From positions 124,380 to 188,379 of the forward strand of contig NZ_JANHNZ010000005.1 of NCBI RefSeq assembly GCF_024543085.1: a DNA stretch of 64,000 bases, given 5' to 3'. The notes below the pieces were generated by a model, which searched no databases, was not told the DNA's origin, and saw only the letters and a list, made by a program, of their open reading frames with translations. Numbering within the stretch: position 1 is the first letter of the stretch; each line of letters starts with the position of its first letter. Shown piece after piece: positions 1 through 8,478 of the stretch. Made by a program: the position numbers and the translations under genes. The stretch comes from Granulicatella seriolae (GTDB lineage: Bacteria; Bacillota; Bacilli; Lactobacillales; Aerococcaceae).

Positions 1-2355
1 GTTAAAGGCAAAAAAGGTGAACATAAAAAAGTCTTCGAGCAAATCAAAAAAGAAGGATATGTCCGTCTAAGAGTGGACGGAGAAACTCGTGATATTTCTG
101 AGGACATTGAGCTAGAAAAAAATAAAAAACACAACATAGATATCGTAGTTGACCGAATTGTTGTCAACGAAAAAAGTCGCTCACGTCTCTTTGATTCTCT
201 AGAAGCAGCCCTACGTTTGGCAGAAGGGTATGCTTTAGTTGATGTCATTGGACAAGAAGAGATTCTATTTAGTGAACACTATGCCTGCCCTCATTGTGGT
301 TTCACCATCGGACAAGTAGAACCCCGTTTATTCTCTTTCAACGCACCATTTGGGGCCTGTGCTGAATGTGATGGTCTGGGGGTTAAACTAGAAGTGGATA
401 GCGACCTAGTCATTCCCGACAAGACTCTCACCCTTGCAGAAGGTGCCCTCGTTCCGTGGAATCCTATTTCGTCTAACTATTATCCTCAGATGTTGGAGCA
501 GTTTTGTAACCAGTTCAAGATTCCTATGGACGTACCATTTAACCAGTTGACCGAAGCGCAACAAGACCTCGTACTAAACGGGTCTAAGGGCAAGACCTTT
601 GCCTTTCATTATGAAAATGACTTTGGTGGGGTTAGAGATGTGGAGGTGCCATTTGAAGGAGTTTTAGTCAATGTCAATCGTCGGTATCATGAGACTAACA
701 GCGACTTTACCAGAGAACAAATGCGTCAATATATGACGGAATTGACCTGTCAAACCTGTCATGGCTACCGTTTGAATGAACAAGCTCTAGCTGTGAAAAT
801 CGACCACAAGCATATCTCTGAGGTCCTAGACCAACCGGTTGAGGATGCCTTGAACTTTTTCACTAACCTAACCTTATCAGAAACTGATAACCAAATTGCT
901 AGCCCAATCCTACGAGAAGTGAAGTCACGACTAGATTTCTTGCGAAATGTTGGTTTGCAGTACTTAACCTTGAGTCGGACCGCTGGAACCTTATCAGGTG
1001 GAGAGGCGCAACGGATTCGTTTGGCAACACAGATTGGTTCTAACTTGTCAGGCGTTCTCTATATCTTGGACGAGCCTTCCATTGGCTTACACCAAAGGGA
1101 CAACGACCGATTGATTGCTTCGCTTAAGAAAATGCGTGACTTAGGTAATACCCTGATTGTCGTGGAGCATGATGAAGACACCATGATGGAAGCCGACTAT
1201 TTAATTGATATTGGCCCAGGGGCAGGCGAACTTGGGGGACAAGTCGTGGCTGCTGGAACTCCGGAAGAGGTAAAAGCTAATAAACATTCTCTCACCGGTC
1301 AATACTTGTCAGGCAAGAAAAAAATTCCGGTTCCTAAAATCAGAAGACAAGAAGATAAAGGCAGCATCCAACTAACTGGTGCAGCAGAAAATAACCTAAA
1401 AGATGTTACGATTGATGTGCCGCTAGGACGTTTTGTAGTCGTGACGGGTGTGTCTGGTTCAGGAAAGAGCTCGCTAATTAATGGAGTCTTGAAGAAAGCC
1501 CTGGCCCGTGAGATTACTCGCAGCAAGGTCAAACCAGGTGCCTTCAAAACCATTTCTGGCTATGAAAGTTTAGACAAGATTATTGATATTGACCAAAGTC
1601 CAATCGGTCGTACACCACGTTCCAATCCAGCAACCTATACCAGTGTTTTTGACGACATCCGTGATTTATTTGCGACCACCAACGAAGCTAAAATTCGTGG
1701 CTACAAAAAAGGTCGTTTCAGCTTTAACGTTAAGGGCGGACGATGTGAAGCCTGTAAAGGAGACGGCATCCTAAAAATTGAGATGCATTTCCTACCAGAT
1801 GTCTACGTGCCTTGCGAAATCTGTCACGGCACCCGATACAATTCTGAAACCCTAGAAGTACGCTACAAAGGCAAAAATATCGCTGAAGTCTTAGAAATGA
1901 CTATCGAAGAGGCTTTAGAATATTTTGAAGCTGTACCAAAAATCCGTCGCAAGCTACAAACCATTGTGGACGTAGGGCTAGGCTATGTCAGACTAGGACA
2001 ATCTGCTACAACCTTATCTGGTGGGGAAGCTCAACGAATGAAGTTAGCCAGCGAGCTACAACGGGTATCAACTGGTAATACCTTTTATATTTTAGATGAA
2101 CCAACAACCGGTTTGCATACGGATGACATTTCTCGCTTGCTACATGTCTTGAATCGATTGGTTGAAGCAGGCAATACCGTTTTAGTCATCGAGCACAATT
2201 TGGATGTCATCAAAACGGCTGACTACATTATCGATATGGGACCAGAAGGTGGCAACAAGGGTGGCCAAGTTATCGCAACCGGAACGCCTGAAGAAGTGGC
2301 TGAGGTTAAGGGCTCATACACGGGTCAATACTTGAAGAAAGCCTTAAACCGCTAG
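1..2355 (+). CDS. uvrA: UvrABC excinuclease subunit A, 5'-truncated by window edge
   Basis: UvrA is the damage-recognition ATPase of nucleotide excision repair; it acts in the cytoplasm as a dimer that loads UvrB. The frame is open from base 1, so the N-terminus, including the first Walker A motif, lies outside the window; 784 codons are visible. Seen here: the zinc modules CPHC/CAEC and CEAC/CEIC, two ABC signatures (LSGGEAQRIRLA and LSGGEAQRMKLA), the second Walker A GVSGSGKSS, and two Walker B segments ILDEPSIGLH and ILDEPTTGLH. The gene ends at TAG, 150 bp before whiA, and is followed by a promoter rather than an immediate terminator. The assignment is secure; only the start is missing. 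Confidence 0.98.
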   Translation, partial: VKGKKGEHKKVFEQIKKEGYVRLRVDGETRDISEDIELEKNKKHNIDIVVDRIVVNEKSRSRLFDSLEAALRLAEGYALVDVIGQEEILFSEHYACPHCGFTIGQVEPRLFSFNAPFGACAECDGLGVKLEVDSDLVIPDKTLTLAEGALVPWNPISSNYYPQMLEQFCNQFKIPMDVPFNQLTEAQQDLVLNGSKGKTFAFHYENDFGGVRDVEVPFEGVLVNVNRRYHETNSDFTREQMRQYMTELTCQTCHGYRLNEQALAVKIDHKHISEVLDQPVEDALNFFTNLTLSETDNQIASPILREVKSRLDFLRNVGLQYLTLSRTAGTLSGGEAQRIRLATQIGSNLSGVLYILDEPSIGLHQRDNDRLIASLKKMRDLGNTLIVVEHDEDTMMEADYLIDIGPGAGELGGQVVAAGTPEEVKANKHSLTGQYLSGKKKIPVPKIRRQEDKGSIQLTGAAENNLKDVTIDVPLGRFVVVTGVSGSGKSSLINGVLKKALAREITRSKVKPGAFKTISGYESLDKIIDIDQSPIGRTPRSNPATYTSVFDDIRDLFATTNEAKIRGYKKGRFSFNVKGGRCEACKGDGILKIEMHFLPDVYVPCEICHGTRYNSETLEVRYKGKNIAEVLEMTIEEALEYFEAVPKIRRKLQTIVDVGLGYVRLGQSATTLSGGEAQRMKLASELQRVSTGNTFYILDEPTTGLHTDDISRLLHVLNRLVEAGNTVLVIEHNLDVIKTADYIIDMGPEGGNKGGQVIATGTPEEVAEVKGSYTGQYLKKALNR

Positions 2356-2384
2356 GCTAGAAACCATTTGGCAAAACAAGTCAC

Positions 2385-2413
2385 TTGACCAAGTTGCAAA
2401 AGTGTACTATAGT
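2385..2413 (+). promoter_or_regulatory. Sigma-A type promoter upstream of whiA
   Basis: TTGACC at 2385-2390 and TATAGT at 2408-2413 are separated by 17 bp. It lies 30 bp after uvrA and points toward whiA, so whiA probably has its own transcript. Read from consensus only. Confidence 0.6.
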
Positions 2414-2450
2414 TCCTAGAGATATGACTTTTCCAATACAATAACCAAAC

Positions 2451-2490
2451 GCGTCTCTATCGCTTACTAGCTGGATAGAGATGCGCTTTT
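2451..2490 (+). terminator. Hairpin with T-run between promoter and whiA
   Basis: GCGTCTCTATC at 2451-2461 pairs with GATAGAGATGCGC at 2474-2486, with one bulge, and is followed by TTTT. It may be the uvrA terminator. Because it lies downstream of the whiA promoter it could also act as a leader attenuator. Confidence 0.6.
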
Positions 2491-2508
2491 ATAGAATGGA
2501 GGTGCATG

Positions 2509-3453
2509 ATGTCCTTTGCATCCGAAACCAAAAACGAACTGACCCGCCTAGAAGTCCATCTGGAGCATGCCAAGGCAGAATTGTCTGCACTCATCCGCAT
2601 GAATGGGTCGGTCACCCTTTATAATCACCAATTCATCCTCAACGTCCAAACCGAAAATGCCGCCATCGCCAGACGAATCTACGTCCTCTTGAAACAGCAT
2701 TACGAAGTGGAAAGTGAACTGCTAGTTCGCCGGAAAATGAAGCTGAAAAAAAATAACGTCTACATCGTTCGCCTCAAACAAGGCACCAAGCAAGTACTAG
2801 AAGACCTAGAAATCATGGATGGCCTATCCCTAAATAGCCACGTCACTCAAGAAATTATGACCAGCGAACAAAAGATGCGTTCCTACTTACGTGGGGCCTT
2901 CTTGGCAGGTGGTTCAGTCAATAACCCAGAAACTAGCTCCTACCACCTAGAAATCTATTCCAATTATGAGGAGCACAACGAAGACATCTGCCAGATGATG
3001 AATGCCTTCCAATTAAATGCCAGACAGATAGACCGCCGTAACGGCTACATTACGTATCTGAAAGAAGCTGAAAAAATAGCTGACTTCCTAGCATTAATTG
3101 GTGCTTCAAACGCCATGATGAAATTTGAAGACGTTAGAATTGTGCGCGATATGAGAAACTCAGTCAATCGACTGGTCAACTGCGAAAACGCCAATATCAA
3201 TAAAGTCGTCAATGCCGCCAGCCGTCAAATGGAAGAGATTGCCCTAATTGAAGCAGAAGTGGGCTTGGACTCACTGCCTGAAAAACTACAGGAGATTGCT
3301 AGGGTACGGATGGATAATCCTGATATTAGTTTGAAAGAGCTAGGTGAGATCCTACCAAGTGGCGCCATTTCAAAGTCGGGCGTCAATCACCGGTTGCGAA
3401 AAATTTCTGAATTTGCCCAAGGCTTGAAAAATGGTAATGTGTCTAAAATCTGA
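2509..3453 (+). CDS. whiA: DNA-binding protein WhiA
   Basis: WhiA is a conserved Gram-positive DNA-binding protein; in Bacillus it influences cell division and chromosome segregation, in Streptomyces sporulation. It joins a LAGLIDADG-like N-terminal domain to a C-terminal helix-turn-helix. The C-terminal helix-turn-helix shows as [12 protein letters not shown] followed by [13 protein letters not shown], and the hallmark [18 protein letters not shown] lies near residue 215. Length (314 aa) is normal. ATG 2509 is preferred over ATG 2506 because GGAGG at 2498-2502 then has a 6-nt spacer. The sequence resembles enterococcal/aerococcal WhiA more than streptococcal. Codon use is C-rich, like its chromosomal neighbours and unlike the ICE. 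Confidence 0.95.
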   Translation: MSFASETKNELTRLEVHLEHAKAELSALIRMNGSVTLYNHQFILNVQTENAAIARRIYVLLKQHYEVESELLVRRKMKLKKNNVYIVRLKQGTKQVLEDLEIMDGLSLNSHVTQEIMTSEQKMRSYLRGAFLAGGSVNNPETSSYHLEIYSNYEEHNEDICQMMNAFQLNARQIDRRNGYITYLKEAEKIADFLALIGASNAMMKFEDVRIVRDMRNSVNRLVNCENANINKVVNAASRQMEEIALIEAEVGLDSLPEKLQEIARVRMDNPDISLKELGEILPSGAISKSGVNHRLRKISEFAQGLKNGNVSKI

Positions 3454-3567
3454 ACTTCACAATAAAATAAAATAATTCCTCACTTTTTTGCGTATCTAAT
3501 AAGTAGAAACAAAAAATCGGAGAATGGTCACAGGGAAACTGCTGCGAGCATTCGATAGGAGGAAAAA

Positions 3568-3939
3568 ATGAATTTAGTAGGGTTAATCGGACGAGTTGTG
3601 AGACCAGTGGAGCTACAATCGGTCGGGGACACGGTGGTGCTGAATAATACTTTAGCAGTGCAAAACATTCATAAAAGCAATGATGAAGGTATCAATGCGG
3701 AGTTCATTCCATTTGTGGCATGGGGAAAGGTAGCCCAACGTATCAAAGATTATGTTGAAAAAGGACATAAGATAGGTGTTTCTGGGCACCTCAACACCAG
3801 AAGCTACACCAATAAGCAAAACCAACAAGTCTTTGTTATGGAAGTGGTGGTCGAAGATGTCTTCTTCCTAGAGGCTAGACGACCAAAAGACATGATGGAC
3901 AATCCTTTTGTGGATAAACAGAAGGTTGAAAGTGACTAG
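3568..3939 (+). CDS. ssb: Single-stranded DNA-binding protein (short, SsbB-like)
   Basis: A 123-residue OB-fold SSB. It begins MNLVGLIGRVVRPVEL and contains the family segment IPFVAWGKVAQRI around residue 50. It lacks the long glycine-rich linker and the acidic DDDIPF tip of housekeeping Ssb, so it resembles the short SsbB type, which in naturally competent Firmicutes binds incoming DNA. That competence role is inference; no competence box was recognised upstream. The ATG is preceded by a good ribosome binding site (AGGAGG, 7-nt spacer). It stands alone, 115 bp after whiA. Confidence 0.9.
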   Translation: MNLVGLIGRVVRPVELQSVGDTVVLNNTLAVQNIHKSNDEGINAEFIPFVAWGKVAQRIKDYVEKGHKIGVSGHLNTRSYTNKQNQQVFVMEVVVEDVFFLEARRPKDMMDNPFVDKQKVESD

Positions 3940-3960
3940 AGGTATGTTTTACTAAATCAC

Positions 3961-4132
3961 AAAAGAGACTTACGATAGGTTTGTCAGAAATCAGAACGGT
4001 GGCACCGCCGTGAGCCTTGGTCTCACGGCTTAGCTGTCTACGTGGCTGTAATCGGCTAAAGCCGAAACATCCACGGTGCGTCAGCCATGCTTTGCACCGT
4101 TATTTCTGGCAAACCTATCGGAAGTCACTTTT
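3961..4132. repeat. Palindromic intergenic repeat, copy 1 (107-bp core in inverted arms)
   Basis: The outer arms are imperfect inverted repeats of about 30 bp: AAAAGAGACTTACGATAGG on the left; on the right the reverse complement reads AAAAGTGACTTCCGATAGG. They enclose a 107-bp core, 3995-4101, that starts AACGGTG and ends CACCGTT. The core recurs inverted at 8059-8165 with the same length, and in part at 7980-8284. No open frame covers it. It looks like a non-autonomous mobile or structural repeat. The rest of the 3940-4439 gap holds AT-rich sequence in which I see no gene. Confidence 0.8.
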
Positions 4133-4439
4133 GTTTGGCTGTCGTACGAACTTTTTTGGCTGTTCGGTATGATAGTGTTGATGGACTCAAACTGAATAAA
4201 AGTATTGTCAGAAATCGGTGGAGAATTCTCTCTATCGATTTTTGTGTTTTAAACAAAAAAATAGTCTTTGAATAACACAAATCTGGTCTCTAAAATGCTC
4301 GAAATTTCGATAGCCATAAGAGGTACGTTTGATTAGCTATATCTTATTGTTTTTGTCTAGCTATATTTTGGGAAAATCTCTTATTTATAGCTATATGTTC
4401 AGGTTATAACAATATGTACATGGAAAAACAATTTATGTT

Positions 4440-4679
4440 ATGTTACTATTAAAAAAACTAAGAATCCCTGTAGGTGAGTGCCAATTGGAAGTTAAGAAAT
4501 GGTGGTTACTTTTAGGTGTAGCTATTTTTACTTTAGGTCTGGTAATTGGAGGTAAAGTATATATGGATAACCAACGAGCACAAGCAGAAAAAGTAGAACA
4601 GAGTTTTGATAAAATATTGGTAATGCATCCAACTATCAATCTAATGAATTTTTATGATACGGAGGAGGCTAGCTCATGA
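4440..4679 (+). CDS. Small single-pass membrane protein ahead of polymorphic toxin
   Basis: A 79-residue protein with one hydrophobic helix (WWLLLGVAIFTLGLVIGG, about residues 21-38) and a short extracytoplasmic or cytoplasmic tail. It overlaps the downstream toxin start by 4 nt, so the two are translationally coupled. The first 15 residues look unlike a signal. A TTG at 4485 follows AGGTGAG and could be the true start, giving a 64-residue protein. The tail (HPTINLMNFYD) loosely resembles the N-terminal region of tandem-type lipoproteins found beside toxin loci. The role is unknown; a chaperone or secretion-partner function is inferred from position only. Confidence 0.55.
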   Translation: MLLLKKLRIPVGECQLEVKKWWLLLGVAIFTLGLVIGGKVYMDNQRAQAEKVEQSFDKILVMHPTINLMNFYDTEEASS

Positions 4680-6340
4680 CCAAAAATGTTGAATTACACA
4701 CGTCCACCTGGAGTAAAATGAAAAACGCCCTCTCCTCTCTTACCGGTGGAGGAGGGTACTCCTCTACCGGTTATGGTGGTTATGGCGGCTATAATGGTTA
4801 TGGAGTGACTTATGGTTTCGGGAAACAAATCAGAGACTTGGTTGACTTATCCGAGAGAGCTAAACAGTTGATTGCTGAAAAAGATAGCGATGGTGTCGTC
4901 TCCTTTTCCTATCACGATGAGAAAGAACAGGCATTGACGCTGCAAGCGAAACTAGGAAAACTGGAAACCTATTTCAGCAATGTCTCCAAATATATAACAG
5001 ATAAGATTGATAAACCCTTTTATGAAGCCATGGATAAGGTAGGCGCCAGCCTTGAGGCCTTGAGTATTTCTACTTACAAGACTAGTAATACCGTTGGGTA
5101 TAAGCGCACAGACCAAATCACAGATATGTATGGCCATTCCACGACCATAGAAGTCACACCGAAGGAGATTAGCTTAGCGGATCTCTACCAGGTGGATAAC
5201 CCTTATAAAACAGCTCTTGAAGCTAGCTATGAAGCTTATAAAACGAGTGATGCCTACCAGGAACATAAACTAACAGCATCTGACTATCTGATGGCTAGTC
5301 ATCACACCCGAGCCTTTCAGTATGATTCGATTAGCGATCAACAGGAAACTATCGAGCTGTGGCGAGATCTTGCTTTAGGAGCTGGTGTTATCGTACTAAC
5401 CATCTTCTGCCCTCCAGCAGGTGTTGCGGCAGGGATTACTCTAGCAGCCGTAGAAACGTATTCGACCATCTCAGGCAAAGACTGGGGAACAGGGCGAGAG
5501 TTGAGTGATGGGGAGCGTGCTTTACGAGGCTCATTTGCCTTATTTGATTTAGTTCCAGGAGTTGGGTATCTCAGTAAAGTGGCCAAATCAGGTAGTAAGC
5601 TAGCTGCCAAGGAATTCCTTCAAGCTACTCTCAAAGAAGGCTTTGAACAAGGGGTTCGGAACGTTGACAATGTGGTCAAGCTGGCCAACAAGGTTGGTGA
5701 CAAGGTTATGGGACAAGTGGACAATTTTGGTAAACAGCTTGCCAACGTCACCAATAAAACGGTCGTATCAGGGGCAGAACACTTGAGTTCTGGTCTAAAA
5801 GCAGTAGATAGTCAGCTGAGTGATATGGCTCAAAACTTCCGTTTAAATGTTAACCTAGAACCCCAGTTTGTTTCAGGAGTTACCCCTACAAGCTCTAGTC
5901 AAATTGATACGCTGACTAGCAAGCTGGATGACTTTGTCTCTTTGAATAAGGCCGATATGGCAGCTTCTAGTGCAGATGTTAGCAAGGGGTTTAGTTTGAA
6001 TGGGAATACTGGAACTGGTTATAGTACAGGTAGTGGAGTTGAATTTGGTAATGCAGAGAAATTAGAAGCTCATTTTTCAAGACATGGTTCAGAAATGAAA
6101 CAGGCTTTAAATAAAAATAACTATTCAATAATTGATTATTTAAGTGATGCGAATCATGTGATTAAAGAAGGACAATTTGTTCCTGAAATGAACGGATATA
6201 TCAAACTTATAGGTGGAGAAGGAAGTGCCAAATATGCATTTGTAGGGTTAGATAGAGCAACAGGTAATATAACAACTTTACATTTAAAGTCTGTAAAAGA
6301 ACTTGCTAAAAAAGCACCAAGTTTAGGATTAAAACCTTAG
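4676..6340 (+). CDS. Polymorphic toxin with PT-TG-like region and BECR-like nuclease tip
   Basis: A 554-residue modular toxin. Residues 20-45 are a Gly/Tyr-rich patch (TGYGGYGGYNGYG). A helical N-terminal region follows, then a hydrophobic segment near 225-255. Next is a pretoxin segment with GKDWGTGRELSDGERALRG and DLVPGVGYLSKVAKSG, as in PT-TG domains of polymorphic toxins. The last ~100 residues (EAHFSRHGSEM, YAFVGLDRATGNITTLHLK) fit small RNase folds of the BECR group, with the His of HFxxHG as a likely catalytic residue. No LXG or WXG motif and no signal peptide was recognised, so type VII-like export is inferred. The 3' end (after about 6000) is more AT-rich than the trunk, the usual sign of tip swapping. 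The immunity gene follows after 13 bp. Confidence 0.7.
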   Translation: MTKNVELHTSTWSKMKNALSSLTGGGGYSSTGYGGYGGYNGYGVTYGFGKQIRDLVDLSERAKQLIAEKDSDGVVSFSYHDEKEQALTLQAKLGKLETYFSNVSKYITDKIDKPFYEAMDKVGASLEALSISTYKTSNTVGYKRTDQITDMYGHSTTIEVTPKEISLADLYQVDNPYKTALEASYEAYKTSDAYQEHKLTASDYLMASHHTRAFQYDSISDQQETIELWRDLALGAGVIVLTIFCPPAGVAAGITLAAVETYSTISGKDWGTGRELSDGERALRGSFALFDLVPGVGYLSKVAKSGSKLAAKEFLQATLKEGFEQGVRNVDNVVKLANKVGDKVMGQVDNFGKQLANVTNKTVVSGAEHLSSGLKAVDSQLSDMAQNFRLNVNLEPQFVSGVTPTSSSQIDTLTSKLDDFVSLNKADMAASSADVSKGFSLNGNTGTGYSTGSGVEFGNAEKLEAHFSRHGSEMKQALNKNNYSIIDYLSDANHVIKEGQFVPEMNGYIKLIGGEGSAKYAFVGLDRATGNITTLHLKSVKELAKKAPSLGLKP

Positions 6341-6353
6341 GAGATGATATAAA

Positions 6354-6716
6354 ATGATTATTGTAAAAAAAATAAATTGGATAGATGAAGACTCGGGAGA
6401 AGCAGATATTTTACTTTCAGATGGTATGTACTCCGTTGAATGTTTCTGTAGTGATTGTAATTTATCAGAAGGAGATGTATTTTTAGATATCCTTTATGGA
6501 TTTAACATCAAAAATATTATTAAAAGTTTTAATGGAAAATATGCAATAGATAAAAAAGATGATAGTTTCCATATTCAGGGAGAACTTGTAGATATGAAAA
6601 ATGAAGTTCTACAAATAGGAGAGTTTAAAATAGATTTATCAGATGGCGACATTCCCAAAGATATTAAACAAAATGATTATGTAGAAGTTGATATTTCAAG
6701 AATTGATATTTATTAA
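6354..6716 (+). CDS. Putative immunity protein for the upstream toxin
   Basis: A 120-residue acidic, beta-strand-rich soluble protein with no recognised family. It starts 13 bp after the toxin stop, behind GGAGATGATATAAA. Acidic composition and position directly after a toxin tip are the typical marks of a cognate immunity gene. The Cys-x-x-Cys in CFCSDCN (about residues 31-37) could bind metal. It shares the low GC of the toxin tip, consistent with the two being exchanged as one cassette. The function rests on context alone. Confidence 0.55.
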   Translation: MIIVKKINWIDEDSGEADILLSDGMYSVECFCSDCNLSEGDVFLDILYGFNIKNIIKSFNGKYAIDKKDDSFHIQGELVDMKNEVLQIGEFKIDLSDGDIPKDIKQNDYVEVDISRIDIY

Positions 6717-6721
6717 AAAAT

Positions 6722-6982
6722 CGCAAATTTCCAGATGAAAATATTTCGAAAATAAAAACGAGTACGATTTTTCCTGATGGTTGGTCAGATGTAGATGTTA
6801 TTAACTCTATTCAGAATGTTAGTAACTTCAATGCTATCGGACACCGAAGCATTGGTGGATTAACTCTTCATAGAGGTAAGATTAATGGAGTAGAAATAGA
6901 TGTAATTAAAAAATGAAATGAAATAATTTCTGGATATCCTGTTGGAAGTAAACCAACTCCAGGATTTGACCCAATAAAATAA
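6722..6982 (+). pseudogene. Orphan EndoU-like toxin tip (remnant, no N-terminus)
   Basis: In the frame beginning at 6722 the conceptual peptide reads ...TIFPDGWSDVDVINSIQNV, then IGHRSIGGLTLHRG, then GVEIDVIKK, a TGA stop at 6914-6916, and continues NEIISGYPVGSKPTPGFDP to TAA at 6982. This matches the layout of EndoU-type ribonuclease toxin C-termini, including the terminal xYPxG segment. There is no start codon or trunk, so it is a displaced tip of the kind toxin genes can recombine with. The TGA probably replaces GGA. It lies directly after the first immunity gene and before its own immunity gene. Confidence 0.65.
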
Positions 6983-6996
6983 ATTTAGAACGAATA

Positions 6997-7425
6997 ATGT
7001 GGACAATGTTTGAAAAATTGGATAGCTATTTGCTAGATTTTGTCAATGAGAATTCATCAGAAGATTTTTGGTATGATTATGCATATATGCAAGTCCAGGA
7101 GTTATTAAATAAATTTACCCCAAGAGATTGAGAAAAAATGTATCAAAATATTAATGATAAAAGCGATTTATGGAAAATAAGGGTAGCATATTGTGTTGAT
7201 GAAGATACAGGAATGAATGGTTTTAAATTTCTTTTGGGTTTAATGAATGAAGTTGATGAAGTAGCTGAATATGCGATAGATTCGTTGCGTTCATTCGATA
7301 AAGAGTCTTATAAAAAATTGATTATTTCTGATAAGACAATAACTGATAAAGCAGAAAACCTACTAAAAAATGCTAGTCTTCCAGTAAAACGAATGTTAGA
7401 AGAATTTTTACAACAAAATAAATAA
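6997..7425 (+). pseudogene. Immunity gene of the orphan tip, broken by in-frame TGA
   Basis: ATG 6997 opens a frame that runs MWTMFEKLDSYLLDFVNE to a TGA at 7129-7131 (after FTPRD), then continues in the same frame EKMYQNINDKSDLW to TAA at 7425. TGA in place of TGG (Trp) explains it, giving an original protein of 142 residues. A residual 95-residue ORF begins at ATG 7138. The helical, repeat-like composition (SLPVKRMLEEF at the end) fits immunity proteins associated with EndoU-type tips. Whether the 95-residue part is expressed is unknown. Stop-codon readthrough cannot be excluded but nothing supports it. Confidence 0.6.
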
Positions 7426-7551
7426 AAAGGTACTTTACTATCTTAATTGGAGTCGGATAGTAAAGCCTTGACCAGTAAGTATAACCACACTATTCAAGTT
7501 GCCAATAGCTAACAAAAAGCTGGCTGTATTTATTGTATAAAAATCATGATT

Positions 7552-7592
7552 TAAAAAAGAAACGATTCAACTTTATCGTTTCTTTTTCTATT
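7552..7592 (+). terminator. Intrinsic terminator closing the toxin island
   Basis: AAAAAAGAAACGAT at 7553-7566 pairs with ATCGTTTCTTTTT at 7574-7586 around an AACTTT-type loop, and a T-rich run follows. From 7426 to 8478 no gene is seen: the stretch contains this terminator, about 350 bp of AT-rich DNA without recognisable content (7593-7950), and the nested palindromic repeats. Confidence 0.6.
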
Positions 7593-7950
7593 TTTAGAGT
7601 TAATTAAAGGCCCAGAGAAAGCCTGTTGACTTGAAAAGGATGTTGAAAATATTAATTCTTTGGAAATTAGATTTTGTCAAACTTTTATAAATGGTTCTGA
7701 TGGTATTATTATTACCAATCGTTATTTCTGACATTTCTCAGAAGTTCTTTTATTTTATGTAATTGCGGAAAATTCTAAGGGGTGTTGTCACATATTTGGA
7801 TAAATTAGAGGGTCTGAAATAGGTATAAAATAGAAAAAAGTCTAGAAACATGAAGCATTTCCCTTGTATAGAGTTCAATGATGAAAAATCTTGTTTTTAT
7901 CTTAAATGAAATGTAGCTAGCAAAGGAATTTTTCCTTAAATTTATAGTAT

Positions 7951-8317
7951 AACAGAGGCTTTAGATAAGAATCAGAAATAACGATGCAAAGTATGGAGCT
8001 GGGCAAAAAGTCCAAGTGGTAACCAAATAAAATAGTTTCCCAGAAACCTATCCAAAATAACGGTGTAAAGCATAGCTGACGCACAGTGGATGTTCGGCTT
8101 CAGCCGATTACAGCCACGTAGACAGCTAAGCCAGTGAGACATAGGCTCATGGCGGTGCCACCGTTCCCATTTTTGATAGGTTTCTGGGAAACTATTTTAT
8201 GGTTTAGAATGATTTTTATTTTATTACAGACTTTTTACCCAACCTCAAGCCAGTGAAATCTTGGCTCACGGTAGTGCCACCGTTTTTGATTTCTGTTTCT
8301 TATCTGGAGCCTCTGTT
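7951..8317. repeat. Palindromic intergenic repeat, copy 3 (outer), split by copy 2
   Basis: The outer arms are AACAGAGGCTTTAGATAAG at 7951 and, near 8299-8317, the inverted match CTTATCTGGAGCCTCTGTT. Inside are core pieces of the same family: AACGATGCAAAGTATGG at 7980, and GGCTCACGGTAGTGCCACCG near 8264. A second inverted pair, GAGCTGGGCAAAAAGTC and GACTTTTTACCCAACCTC, encloses copy 2. The whole forms a set of hairpins nested inside each other. Confidence 0.75.
8023..8207. repeat. Palindromic intergenic repeat, copy 2 (inverted relative to copy 1)
   Basis: The arms AATAGTTTCCCAGAAACC and GGTTTCTGGGAAACTATT are perfectly inverted over more than 20 bp and extend imperfectly toward TAACCA and TGGTTTA. 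They enclose a 107-bp core at 8059-8165 whose sequence is the reverse complement of the copy 1 core with a modest number of differences. The arms differ from those of copies 1 and 3, so only the core is conserved. Confidence 0.8.
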
Positions 8318-8478
8318 ATGTTTTAGAAAGAGCCATGTTTGTTATGTAGAATAGCAAAACATATTTCACCAAATTAATTCACCTAAAAGCACCATTTGTC
8401 GGTGTAACAAATAGGTAAACGGCTTTTTCTGTGGTAAGATACAAAGTGGTAAAGAATGTTTTGGGAGAAGGGAACTTT

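Noticed and set aside
4087..4275. 62-codon plus-strand ORF over the end of repeat copy 1
   Set aside because: It starts inside the palindromic repeat, has no ribosome binding site and its composition is not protein-like.
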